59,590 nucleotides of DNA, taken from positions 1 to 59,590 of the forward strand of contig NZ_VSRL01000028.1 in NCBI RefSeq assembly GCF_012184385.1. The letters run 5' to 3'. This document shows, one piece after another, positions 44,905 to 53,672 of the stretch (positions are counted from its first letter, which is position 1; every line of letters starts with the position of its first letter). The notes below the pieces were generated by a model that saw only the letters and a program-made list of their open reading frames with translations, ran no database searches and was not told the origin of the DNA. A program made the position numbers and the translations under genes. Source of the stretch: Lentzea indica (lineage in GTDB: Bacteria > Actinomycetota > Actinomycetes > Mycobacteriales > Pseudonocardiaceae).

Positions 44905-46017
44905 CTAGGCCCCGGCGACGCGGACCTCGGAGACCACCTGGCGCACCAGCACACGCAGCGCCTCGCGGTCGACGGTGGCCGGGTCGTCGGCCAGCCAGTC
45001 GCCGATCTCGCGGACGAACTGCTCGGGGGTCATCGGCGGCACCTCGAAGTCGAGGTCGTCGTCGCAGGTGACCTCGCCGGCGCGGCTCGGGTAGACGATC
45101 AGGGCGCCGCGGATCTCCAGCCACGGCAGCATTTCCGCGAACCGCTCGACGCCGTCGAGCAACTGCGAGCCGCCGCCGCGGAACGGGTGGCCGTTGCGCC
45201 AGAGCTCGCCGTCCTCGTCGCAGTAGTAGTGGCCGGGCAGCCACGACTTCGACTCGATCAGGACGAGACGGCGTCCGCACAGCAGTGCGTGGTCGATGTC
45301 GGTGAAAACGGAGCCCGGCCAGGCGAGGCCGTGGAAGATGCGCACGCCCGGTAGCTGCGTCAGATACTCCGTCAGCAATCCGGCGGTCAGCCGTTCGCGT
45401 CTGTTTTCACCCGGACGGCCGAAGATGGTGTTCCCGTCGTACTCACCGGCGAACGCCCGTTCGGCCCTCGCCGTGGCGATGTAGCGGCGCACCAGTCGGA
45501 ACGCCCCGTAACCGGCACCGGCCACGAGCGGCAGCCAGACGGCCAGCAGCAGCGGTGACAACGGCATCGTCAACGGGATGAGCAGGACGAACCACCCGCC
45601 GATCGCGGCGGCCGCCGGTGCGTGGCCGAGGCGCGTCGCGGGCACGTAGCGGACTCGCTGGCCGAGGTCGATGCGGTGCCACCAGTCCATCGAACCGAGA
45701 TGCACGGGGCGCGGCGCCATGTAGCTCGGGTCGTCGCCGAAGTCGCGCAACCGGCCTGTGTGCCCTGTTCGACGAGGTCGCGGCCGTGCCTGCGGTCGCA
45801 CGACCGGAGGTGGCGGCGCGGCGGGGCGGTCGTAGTCGGCGCGCCTGACCGGGTCCTTCAGCGTCTCGTAGGCCTCCTGGAGCAGGCGGAAGCCGCCAGA
45901 CGTCCCACCCGCGTCGGGGTGCATGACCTTGGCGAGAGAGCGGTAGGCCGACTTGATCTCCGAGGCGCTGGCGCCCCGGCTGACACCGAGCAACTCGTAG
46001 TAGTCGATCCCTGGCAC
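44905..46017 (-). CDS. J-domain protein fused to membrane segments and a NERD domain
   Basis: The 370-residue protein has an N-terminal J domain ([34 protein letters not shown] with the HPD triad). A Pro/Arg-rich linker, two adjacent hydrophobic segments ([39 protein letters not shown]) and a C-terminal NERD nuclease-related domain follow ([40 protein letters not shown] with E-S-K). The J domain would recruit DnaK; NERD is a restriction-endonuclease-like fold. The combination suggests a membrane-bound DNA or RNA processing role, which is inference. It reads away from the tRNA-like sequence. Confidence 0.85.
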   Translation of the reverse strand: MPGIDYYELLGVSRGASASEIKSAYRSLAKVMHPDAGGTSGGFRLLQEAYETLKDPVRRADYDRPAAPPPPVVRPQARPRPRRTGHTGRLRDFGDDPSYMAPRPVHLGSMDWWHRIDLGQRVRYVPATRLGHAPAAAAIGGWFVLLIPLTMPLSPLLLAVWLPLVAGAGYGAFRLVRRYIATARAERAFAGEYDGNTIFGRPGENRRERLTAGLLTEYLTQLPGVRIFHGLAWPGSVFTDIDHALLCGRRLVLIESKSWLPGHYYCDEDGELWRNGHPFRGGGSQLLDGVERFAEMLPWLEIRGALIVYPSRAGEVTCDDDLDFEVPPMTPEQFVREIGDWLADDPATVDREALRVLVRQVVSEVRVAGA

Positions 46018-46126
46018 GACACCGTCCAGTCCGAGGTTGGTGCATGAACCTTATTGGGTCCAACACTTTCGCCGGGCATACGGCCCGCGATTCGCCGACT
46101 AGTGTGTGTTGCACGCGGTGGCGATG

Positions 46127-46199
46127 GGGCCTGTAGCGCAGTGGTCGACGCGCCCTCCGGCACGGAGGGAGAACGCCGGTTCGAATCCGGCCGGTCCCG
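46127..46199 (+). tRNA. tRNA-like sequence, probably degenerate
   Basis: A 73-nt cloverleaf can be drawn: acceptor GGGCCTG/CGGTCCC with one mismatch and one wobble, D stem GCGC/GCGC, T arm GCCGG-TTCGAAT-CCGGC. The anticodon arm is wrong: CCTCC/GGAGG leaves a 5-nt loop GGCAC, or a 4-5 bp stem with loop CGGCACG that lacks the universal U33 and the purine at 37. No valid anticodon can be assigned, so it is most likely a tRNA pseudogene. A hairpin element follows directly. Confidence 0.45.
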
Positions 46200-46205
46200 C
46201 GATCT

Positions 46206-46245
46206 CAGGGGATTTGTGTTCGCGGAGAGCGCGAACCACGTTGTT
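46206..46245. repeat. Dispersed hairpin element, copy B
   Basis: GTTCGCG-GAGAG-CGCGAAC at 46218-46236 forms a perfect 7-bp stem, with GGGGA upstream and CCACGT downstream, as in copy A. The third stem pair is T:A here and C:G in copy A. The region 46,018-46,453 holds, in order, the tRNA-like sequence, this element and the chitinase promoter; no other gene is seen. Confidence 0.65.
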
Positions 46246-46382
46246 CGCCATCGCACCGCGAACCTCGGCGGTCGCCGATTCTTGTGGGCGCCAAGGCCCC
46301 ACACCTCAGTCGGCGGCTCCGCACCCCACCTCCCGGACCCCCGATGCTCGTGCGGTCCCGGCTCTGGTCCCGGTTCAACCAT

Positions 46383-46411
46383 TGACGACAGTGGTCTAGT
46401 CCACTTAGCTT
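46383..46411 (+). promoter_or_regulatory. Chitinase promoter with DasR-responsive element
   Basis: AGTGGTCTAGTCCACT at 46390-46405 differs by one base from the palindromic dre consensus bound by the GntR-family regulator DasR in streptomycetes and Saccharopolyspora. It fills the spacer between TTGACG (46383-46388) and TAGCTT (46406-46411), spaced 17 bp, so bound DasR would block the promoter until aminosugar phosphates release it. Confidence 0.75.
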
Positions 46412-46453
46412 GAGTTGAGCGCCGCCGCGCCGTCACCCATCGAGGAGACAGCT

Positions 46454-47689
<1,236 letters not shown>

Positions 47690-47720
47690 TAACTCGCCAC
47701 AACAGGCGCAGGATGTTCGG

Positions 47721-48092
47721 GTGGACGCACTCGAACACCTGCGCCGCCTCTGCCTCGCGCTGCCAGAGGTGACGGAACGCCTGAGCCACGGCGAGCCCAC
47801 CTGGTTCGTCCGTGACAAGAAGACCTTCGTGATGTTCGCGAACCAGCACCACGACGACCGCGTCGCCTTCTGGTGCGCCGCCGGTCCCGACGTGCAGGCG
47901 ACGCTGGTCGCGCAGGCCCCTGAGCAGTACTTCCGCCCGCCCTACGTGGGCCACCGCGGCTGGCTCGGCGTCTACCTGGACGTGCACCTCGACTGGGACG
48001 TCATCGCGGACCTCGTCGAGGACGCTTATCGGGCGATTGCACCGAAGACGTTGATCGCGCAACTCGACGCCTCGAGTTGCCGACCCGACTGA
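47721..48092 (+). CDS. MmcQ/YjbR family protein
   Basis: This 123-residue protein shows the MmcQ/YjbR pattern: LRRLCLALPEVTERLSHGEPTWFVRDKKTFVMFAN, then YVGHRGWLGVYLD and VIADLVEDAYRAIAPKTLIAQL. The fold is a double-stranded DNA-binding-like (cyaY-like) domain of unknown function, common in actinobacteria. The GTG at 47721 begins the conserved region, 31 bp after the chitinase stop. Confidence 0.88.
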   Translation: MDALEHLRRLCLALPEVTERLSHGEPTWFVRDKKTFVMFANQHHDDRVAFWCAAGPDVQATLVAQAPEQYFRPPYVGHRGWLGVYLDVHLDWDVIADLVEDAYRAIAPKTLIAQLDASSCRPD

Positions 48093-48112
48093 CCTGTCGC
48101 ACTCTTCCGCGC

Positions 48113-48373
48113 ATGGCGACTTGTGACGTCTGTGGCAACGAGTACTGGATGGCCTTCGAGGTGCGCACCGTCGGCGGCGGCGTGCACACGTTCGACAGCT
48201 TCGAGTGCGCGATCCAACGCCTCGCGCCGCGCTGCGAGCACTGCGACTGCCGCGTGATCGGGCACGGGGTGGAGGTGGAGGGCCGCTTCTTCTGCTGCGC
48301 CCACTGCGCGCGTTCCGCGTCCACCGACCTGGGCGCGATGATCCGTGACACGGTCGGCGCCCATCCCGGCTAA
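48113..48373 (+). CDS. Small Cys-rich zinc-binding protein, metallothionein-like
   Basis: This protein of 86 residues has nine Cys in groups: CDVCGNEY, FECAIQRLAPRCEHCDCRVIGHGVEVEGRFFCCAHCARS. The second half resembles bacterial metallothioneins of the SmtA type (C-x-C...G..FCC..CA), with His residues included; the first half adds a CxxC. It probably binds zinc, either for storage or structurally. ATG 48113 follows the MmcQ gene by 20 bp. Its stop overlaps the opposing TetR gene by 4 bp. Confidence 0.8.
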   Translation: MATCDVCGNEYWMAFEVRTVGGGVHTFDSFECAIQRLAPRCEHCDCRVIGHGVEVEGRFFCCAHCARSASTDLGAMIRDTVGAHPG

Positions 48374-48987
48374 ACACGGTCTGGCTGACGAAGCACGAGG
48401 TCCAGGCTGAGCGGCACGGGCGGCGGCAGTTCGTCCGTGCCTGTCCGGAACGCCTCCAGCAGGTACGCGACCAGGCGTTGAGACGCGGCCACCGGTGCGC
48501 CGGCGAGCCCGCCGTTGGCCATGAGCACCAGCGTCAGGTCGTGCGGCGAGAAGTCGGCCCGCAGCTGCCCGCTGTCCTTCGCTCGCTGCACCAACGCGGC
48601 GAAGCCGTGCCACGACCGTTCCCGCAACTCGGAGTGCAGGTCGGGGAACCCCGCGACGAACGCGGCGGTGAACCCGCGGTCGCTCGCCTGCAGCAGGCAG
48701 ACCTTCTCGATCACCGTGCGGAACCCGCGCCACGGGTCCGGATCCGCCAGCGCTTCGTCGACGACGGCCTGGCAGTGGGCGAACTGCTCGGTGAACGCCT
48801 CCATCACCAGCGACTCCTTGGTGGGGAAGCGCCGGTACAACGTGGCGACGCCGACGCCCGCACGGCGCGCGATCGCGGCCATCGGTACGTCCAGCCCGCG
48901 CTCGGCGAACAACTCACGCGCGACGGTCAGCACTCGTGCACGGTTCTCCCGCGCGTCGGCACGCATCTGAGACGGTTCAGCGGTCAC
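48370..48987 (-). CDS. TetR family transcriptional regulator
   Basis: This 205-residue regulator has the HTH RENRARVLTVARELFAERGLDVPMAAIARRAGVGVATLYRRFPTKESLV. The C-terminal domain ends in a Pro-rich stretch (GTDELPPPVPLSLDLVL) like SACE_7040-type TetR proteins. It is divergent from the deazaflavin-dependent reductase gene with a 60-bp gap and probably represses it. The GTG at 48987 is used; ATG 48966 is an alternative. Confidence 0.9.
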   Translation of the reverse strand: MTAEPSQMRADARENRARVLTVARELFAERGLDVPMAAIARRAGVGVATLYRRFPTKESLVMEAFTEQFAHCQAVVDEALADPDPWRGFRTVIEKVCLLQASDRGFTAAFVAGFPDLHSELRERSWHGFAALVQRAKDSGQLRADFSPHDLTLVLMANGGLAGAPVAASQRLVAYLLEAFRTGTDELPPPVPLSLDLVLRQPDRV

Positions 48988-49047
48988 TTCTTCTCACTTC
49001 GAGTCAAGTGGACGGGGGTCTCCACTTGTCAGGCTACGTTGAAAGGC

Positions 49048-49383
49048 ATGGACTTCAAGCGACCGCTCGTCCACCGCGTCAACAAGTGGATCGTCGGACT
49101 GCGTGACGCCCCGCTCGTCGGGAAGCTCGTGCGCAAAGGGATCACCGTCGTGTCCTACACGGGACGGCGTTCCGGCCGCACCTTCACCACACCTGTTGGC
49201 TACCAACGCAAAGGCGACCTGGTGAAGATCCAGGTGATGATGCCGGACGCCAAGACCTGGTGGCGCAACTTCCTCGGCGAAGGCGGCCCGCTCACGCTCG
49301 AACTCGATGACGCCGAACGGACAGGGCACGCGACATCGCACCGTGACGACAAGGGTCGTGTCACGGTGCGAGTGCAGCTCTAA
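49048..49383 (+). CDS. Deazaflavin (F420)-dependent nitroreductase family protein
   Basis: This 111-residue protein belongs to the Ddn-like split-barrel family that uses F420 or FMN: KRPLVHRVNKWIVG, LVTYTGRRSG-type motif VVSYTGRRSGRTFTTPVGYQRKGD, and KTWWRNFLGEGGPLTLEL. It is at the short end for the family. It is divergent from tetR, and the ATG follows GAAAGG. The substrate is unknown. Its stop is 5 bp from that of the opposing membrane protein. Confidence 0.88.
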   Translation: MDFKRPLVHRVNKWIVGLRDAPLVGKLVRKGITVVSYTGRRSGRTFTTPVGYQRKGDLVKIQVMMPDAKTWWRNFLGEGGPLTLELDDAERTGHATSHRDDKGRVTVRVQL

Positions 49384-49388
49384 AATCC

Positions 49389-49970
49389 TTACGCGGCAAG
49401 GGAAGCAAGGCGGCGGCGTTCCAGCATCGCCGCCACCAGGTAGGCGCCGCCGCCCAGCACGGCCAGCACACCGAAGAAGCCGGGTGCGGGGACGAACAGC
49501 GCCGCCGCGGCGACCAGCGCGAGCCAGGTGCCCAGGTTGTAGTGCAACGCGTTGCGGCGGACGGCCCCTTCGGCGAGGTAGATCAGGCCGACCACGATGG
49601 TCGAACCCGCAGGCCAGAGCACGGTCTGCAGCTCTGGTTTCTCGAACACCGTGCTCAGTCCGGTGATCGCGAGGGCCAGCGCGGCGAACCCGGTGACCCA
49701 GGCGGTGCCGACCAGCTTCTCGGCGCGGCGCCGGGCCTCGGTGGCGCCGCGCTGGGCCCGCAGCGACGCGGCCATGGCCAGGATCGTGCCGGCGAGGAGA
49801 CCGCCGCCGAGCAATCCGATCGGCAGCCAGGACGGCATGAGAACCAGGCCGGCCTTGGCGAGCAGAGCGGCGCCGTGGCCGAAGACGTAGGCGAAGGCGA
49901 AACCCAGGTAGGCGGCGCGGTTGTCGACCTCGGTCGCGAGAACACTGGTGCGAAGAGCGGTGGCGTTCAT
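49389..49970 (-). CDS. Hypothetical membrane protein
   Basis: This 193-residue protein has five or six hydrophobic segments (YLGFAFAYVFGHGAALLA, LPIGLLGGGLLAGTILAMA, VTGFAALALAITGL, VLWPAGSTIVVGLIYL, WLALVAAAALFVPAPGFFGVLAVLGGGAYLVAA). No family is recognised. The ATG at 49970 has a good GGAGGT site. It follows the TetR/oxidoreductase unit in the same direction after 19 bp, so it may be its third gene. Confidence 0.75.
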   Translation of the reverse strand: MNATALRTSVLATEVDNRAAYLGFAFAYVFGHGAALLAKAGLVLMPSWLPIGLLGGGLLAGTILAMAASLRAQRGATEARRRAEKLVGTAWVTGFAALALAITGLSTVFEKPELQTVLWPAGSTIVVGLIYLAEGAVRRNALHYNLGTWLALVAAAALFVPAPGFFGVLAVLGGGAYLVAAMLERRRLASLAA

Positions 49971-49989
49971 GGTGGGGACCTCCGGAAAG

Positions 49990-50454
49990 TCAGACGTGTG
50001 CGAGTGACGTGATCAAGCGCGGTGCGAGTTCGGTCAACCGCTGCGAGCGGCGGGTCGAGGCGCTCTGGTCGGCGAGGCCGTGCAAGCCCAGCCACAGCGT
50101 CATGGCGACCGCGGGGTCAGCGAGGACCCGGGTGAACAGCAGCAGAGCCGGTTCTGCGAAGTCCGCCGCTCCGAACATCACGCGGTAGCGACGCGGGTGC
50201 AGTGCGGCGAAGTCGAGGTAGGCAAGGCCTGCCGCGAGGACGTCGGAAGCACCGAGGACGGCTGCTTCGAGTTCGGCGAAGGCCGTGCGGCACACGGCCA
50301 GCAAGATCGCCGATGGGCCGGGGAAGTGCAGGTAGATCGACGAGGTGGGGATGTCCGCCTCGCGGGACACGGCCCGGAGCGTCACGGCGCAGTCCCTGTC
50401 GACGAGGGCGGTCGCCGCCGCCACGATGTCCTGGCGGCAGCCGGCCTTGGTCAC
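49990..50454 (-). CDS. Short TetR family regulator
   Basis: This 154-residue protein has the HTH ATALVDRDCAVTLRAVSREADIPTSSIYLHFPGPSAILLAV and a C-terminal region (LDFAALHPRRYRVMFGAADF, LWLGLHGLADQ) clearly related to the TetR protein at 51,596-52,234 (LDLAQAHPQRYRIMFGG, LWLGLHGLAHQ). The two appear to be paralogues flanking the same oxidoreductase. The GTG at 50454 overlaps the oxidoreductase stop as GTGA. Confidence 0.87.
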   Translation of the reverse strand: MTKAGCRQDIVAAATALVDRDCAVTLRAVSREADIPTSSIYLHFPGPSAILLAVCRTAFAELEAAVLGASDVLAAGLAYLDFAALHPRRYRVMFGAADFAEPALLLFTRVLADPAVAMTLWLGLHGLADQSASTRRSQRLTELAPRLITSLAHV

Positions 50455-51500
50455 GGCTCCGGGACGATGACGACCTTGCCCAGCACCGTGCGGGACTCGG
50501 CCAGTGCCAGCGCGGCGGCGGCCTCCGGCAGCGGGATGCGCGCGGCGATCTGCGGCGTGAGCACACCGGCGGCGACCAGGAGGAGCACCTGCGTGAGGTC
50601 CTCGCTCAACCGGGCGCGGAACGCGGCGGGACGGAAACGCTTGCCGGCCCAGAAGTTGTAGAACCCGGCGCGCTTGCCGTTGGGCAGCAGGTTCCACAGC
50701 ATCAGCTGTCCGAACAGCTTCAGCACCGGCAGCATCGCGTTGCCCGGCTCGTCCTTCGTCGCGGCGGAGCCGTAGTTGACCAGCGCGCCGCCGCGGCGCA
50801 GCAGTCGCCACGACTCGTGCAGGCCCGCGCCACCGACGTGGTCGAACACCGCGTCGACACCGTCGGGCGCGATCTCGCGGATCCGGTCGTACATGTGCGG
50901 GTCGCGGTAGTCGACGGGGATCGCGCCGAGCTCGCGCACCGCGTCGTGGTGGCGGGCGGAGGCCGTGCCGATCACCTTGATGCCCGCGTGCCGGGCGAGC
51001 TGCACGAGCGTCGAGCCGACGCCGCCGTTGGCGCCCAGCACCACGACCGTGTCGCCGCGCTTCACCTTGGCAGTGCGGTACATCATTTGCCACGCCGTGA
51101 CGCCGTTGACCACCACGGTTTCGGCGGCGACCGCGTCCACGCCGTCCGGCACCGGCACCAGGTCGGCAGCCTCGACGATCAGGTGGCTGGCCCACCCGCC
51201 GACCTTGGTGACCGCGGCGAACCGGTGGAGCTTGATTCCGGGGTCCACGCCGGTGCCGGTCGCGACGACGGTGCCGACGACGTCGTAGCCGGGCACGAAC
51301 GGGAACGGCGGCTGGTCGAAGTACTTGCCCAGCCGCATCTGCTGCTCGGCGAACGAGACGCCGGTGGCGTCCATGCGCAGGACGACCTGACCGTCACCCG
51401 GCGCCGGCAGGTCGCGGACCTGAACCTGCAGGCCATCGGGATCGACGACGCCCGGCAGGACGATCTCGGTGGCGCGGATGGTGGCGGTGGTGGCGTTCAT
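50451..51500 (-). CDS. Zinc-type alcohol dehydrogenase/quinone oxidoreductase (MDR family)
   Basis: This 349-residue NAD(P)H-dependent oxidoreductase has the MDR layout: GTV-type start, FPFVPGYDVVGTVVATG, VVNGVTAWQMMYRTAKVKRGDTVVVLGANGGVGSTLVQLARHAGIKVIGTA (nucleotide site) and VDAVFDHVGGAGL. The zinc ligands of classical alcohol dehydrogenases are missing, as in quinone reductases. It is divergent from one TetR gene and coupled to a paralogous one downstream, which suggests induction by a small toxic or redox-active molecule. Confidence 0.92.
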   Translation of the reverse strand: MNATTATIRATEIVLPGVVDPDGLQVQVRDLPAPGDGQVVLRMDATGVSFAEQQMRLGKYFDQPPFPFVPGYDVVGTVVATGTGVDPGIKLHRFAAVTKVGGWASHLIVEAADLVPVPDGVDAVAAETVVVNGVTAWQMMYRTAKVKRGDTVVVLGANGGVGSTLVQLARHAGIKVIGTASARHHDAVRELGAIPVDYRDPHMYDRIREIAPDGVDAVFDHVGGAGLHESWRLLRRGGALVNYGSAATKDEPGNAMLPVLKLFGQLMLWNLLPNGKRAGFYNFWAGKRFRPAAFRARLSEDLTQVLLLVAAGVLTPQIAARIPLPEAAAALALAESRTVLGKVVIVPEP

Positions 51501-51525
51501 CTGGAAGCTCCTCGGTCTCGGCTGT

Positions 51526-51594
51526 GCTTACAGCCATAAGCTAACGGCCGTAAGTCTAGGAATGCAAGACCTAACACCTATAAACTTTCAGGTG
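51526..51594. promoter_or_regulatory. Divergent operator region between the MDR oxidoreductase and tetR
   Basis: GCTTA-CAGCCA-TAAGC at 51526-51541 is followed by a related half site CTAACGGCCGTAAG at 51541-51554 (central palindrome ACGGCCGT). CACCT...AGGTG at 51575-51594 surrounds TATAAACT, a probable -10 of the tetR gene. The repeats lie where a TetR repressor would control both directions. Confidence 0.55.
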
Positions 51595-51595
51595 T

Positions 51596-52234
51596 ATGGT
51601 TACGGGCGTGACGAACACTGAGCCACGAAGGCGCAACCGCCGGGGTGAGGGCGGGAAACTGCGCGACGAGATCATCGCGGCGGCCGTCGCGCTGCTGGAC
51701 GAGGGCGGCGACGAACGCGCGGTCACGCTGCGCTCGGTCGCGCGCAAGGCGGGCATCGCGGCACCGTCGATCTACGCGCACTTCGCGGACCAGCCGTCGA
51801 TCATGCTGGCCGTGGTCCAGCAGGAGATGGACCGCCTCGCGGTGGCTCTGCGCGAGGCCGACGAGAACGCGGGCTCCGACGCTGAAAAGCGGCTCTTCGC
51901 CGTGTGCAATGCCTACCTGGACCTCGCCCAGGCGCACCCGCAGCGCTACCGGATCATGTTCGGCGGCCTGTGGACGCCCTCGGTGGACGACACTTCGATC
52001 AGTGACGCCGACCTGGAGTCACTGGGCGCCGAGGCGCTCACGCTGCTCGCGGACGTGCTCCGTGCGTGCGTGGAAGCGGGGATCGCGCACGGCAGCGACG
52101 ACCTCTACGGCGACGCGGTCGCGTTGTGGCTCGGGCTGCACGGCCTCGCCCACCAACGGGCCGTGGTGCGCAAGATGCCAGGGCCGGCCGACGTCGCGGA
52201 ACGGCTGATCAAGGCACTCGCGCACCTCAAGTAG
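51596..52234 (+). CDS. TetR family transcriptional regulator
   Basis: This 212-residue protein has the HTH RDEIIAAAVALLDEGGDERAVTLRSVARKAGIAAPSIYAHFADQPSIML and a TetR_C_13-like C-terminal domain (YLDLAQAHPQRYRIMFGGLW, LWLGLHGLAHQRAVVRKMP). It is divergent from the MDR oxidoreductase, which it likely represses. The ATG at 51596 lies just after a -10-like TATAAACT; a GTG at 51608 is an alternative. The stop abuts the opposing PRPP synthetase stop. Confidence 0.9.
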   Translation: MVTGVTNTEPRRRNRRGEGGKLRDEIIAAAVALLDEGGDERAVTLRSVARKAGIAAPSIYAHFADQPSIMLAVVQQEMDRLAVALREADENAGSDAEKRLFAVCNAYLDLAQAHPQRYRIMFGGLWTPSVDDTSISDADLESLGAEALTLLADVLRACVEAGIAHGSDDLYGDAVALWLGLHGLAHQRAVVRKMPGPADVAERLIKALAHLK

Positions 52235-53179
52235 CTAGGGAGCCTCGAAGAGAGTCGACACGGACTCGCCGACGTTGATCCGCCGCATCGCCTCTGCCAT
52301 CGCCGGCGCGATCGACAGCACCTTCAACTTCGGCACCAGCTTCTCCGCAGGGATCGGCACGGTGTTCGTCGCGACGATCTCCAGCACGTCGTCGAACGCC
52401 TGCAACCGATCCAACGCACCCGACGAGAACAACCCGTGCGTGCACGCGACCCGGATCGGCCCGGCCCCGCGCTCCCGCAGCTTGTCCAGCAGCTCGATCA
52501 CGGTCGAACCCTTGGCGATCTCGTCGTCCAGAACGATCACGTCGCGCCCGGCCACCTCACCGATCACGGTCGAGATCTGCACCTTGTCCTCGGCGAACCG
52601 CTGCTTGGCGCCGGCCGCCACGGGCACACCGAGAATCCGCGCGAAGTGCGCAGCCTCCTTGGCGTTTCCGAGGTCCGGTGACACGACGACGGTGTTCGAC
52701 AGGTCGTACTGTGTGAAGTGCGCGGCGAGCTCGCGCAGGGCGTGCAGGTGATCGACGGGCACCGAGAAGAACCCGTGCACCTGCGGGGAGTGCAGTGTCA
52801 TCGCGAGCACACGCGAGGCGCCTGCGGCCACCATCAGATCGGCGACCAGGCGGCCACCGATGGAGATCCGCGGCGCGTCCTTTTTGTCCGAGCGCGCATA
52901 GGCGTAGTGCGGCAACACCACGCTCGTACGGGCCGCCGAAGCGCCACGGGCAGCGTCGAGCATCAGCAAGAGTTCGACCAGATGTTCCTGCACCGGTGGC
53001 ACCAGTGGCTGGATCAGGAACACGTCCCGCTCGCGGCAGTTCGCCTGCAGCTGCACCTCGAGGCAGTCGTTGGCGAACCGGGTCAGGCGGCTGGGTGACA
53101 GCTCGACGCCAAGTTGGCCGCAGATCTCTGCGGCCAGTGTCGGGTGGGCAGAACCGGAGAAGACAGCGATGTCACGCAC
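52235..53179 (-). CDS. prs: Ribose-phosphate pyrophosphokinase (PRPP synthetase)
   Basis: It makes PRPP from ribose-5-phosphate and ATP for nucleotide, His and Trp synthesis. The 314-residue protein has IAVFSGSAHPTLAAEICGQLG, the flexible loop region YAYARSDKKDAPRISIGGRLVADLM, VVSPDLGNAKEAAHFA and the PRPP-binding VIVLDDEIAKGST. Several positions differ from the classical enzyme (FLIQPLVPPVQEHLVELLLMLDA, DDEIAKG for DDMIDTG), so it may be a divergent second copy. The GTG at 53179 is chosen because an extension to 53464 is antisense to the next gene. Confidence 0.88.
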   Translation of the reverse strand: MRDIAVFSGSAHPTLAAEICGQLGVELSPSRLTRFANDCLEVQLQANCRERDVFLIQPLVPPVQEHLVELLLMLDAARGASAARTSVVLPHYAYARSDKKDAPRISIGGRLVADLMVAAGASRVLAMTLHSPQVHGFFSVPVDHLHALRELAAHFTQYDLSNTVVVSPDLGNAKEAAHFARILGVPVAAGAKQRFAEDKVQISTVIGEVAGRDVIVLDDEIAKGSTVIELLDKLRERGAGPIRVACTHGLFSSGALDRLQAFDDVLEIVATNTVPIPAEKLVPKLKVLSIAPAMAEAMRRINVGESVSTLFEAP

Positions 53180-53189
53180 GCACCGAAAC

Positions 53190-53672
53190 CTAGTCGATGA
53201 CCAGCACCAACTTGCCGTCCTTGAAGAACGGCGTGAGGTTTCCGCGCGTGTCGACTGTGTGTGTCCCGCGCGGTAAAACGGCCTCGATGGCCGTGAACGC
53301 GAGGATGTCCGAGACGCCGTGACGGCCGCGCAACGACCGTTGTCCTTGGAACCGCAGAGCGCGCCCCTCGCGGCGGTACTGATGGGCCTCGGCAGCAGTG
53401 GAGGCGCCGACTCGCAGCGTCTCCGGGCCTGCCAGACGCCCCGAGGACGCACCGCGTACGGCAACGCCGAAGCCCTGCTCGACGAGGGAGCTCACCACCG
53501 CGTCGGACGGCGGCACGGGTACGAGGAAGGACATCGCGTAGTGGCCGTCGACCTCGTGCACCACGACCGTCCGTGCCGTGGTCAGCACCGTGTCGTGCAG
53601 CTCCAGCGCGATCTTCTCCGCTTCCCAGCGGTTCTCGTAGCCGGCGTCGATGCCGACGAAGGTGCTGGTCAC
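53190..53672 (-). CDS. Hypothetical protein coupled to the PHP-domain gene
   Basis: This 160-residue protein (MTSTFVGIDAGYENRWEAEKIALELHDTVLTTARTVVVHEVDGHYAMSF in part) is not assigned to a family. It has no signal peptide. Beta-rich segments (SFLVPVPPSDAVVSSLVEQGFGVAVRG, VLPRGTHTVDTRGNLTPFFKDGKLVLVID) suggest a small globular fold. The GTG start overlaps the stop of the exported PHP protein as GTGA, so the two are translated together and may act in one process. Confidence 0.7.
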   Translation of the reverse strand: MTSTFVGIDAGYENRWEAEKIALELHDTVLTTARTVVVHEVDGHYAMSFLVPVPPSDAVVSSLVEQGFGVAVRGASSGRLAGPETLRVGASTAAEAHQYRREGRALRFQGQRSLRGRHGVSDILAFTAIEAVLPRGTHTVDTRGNLTPFFKDGKLVLVID

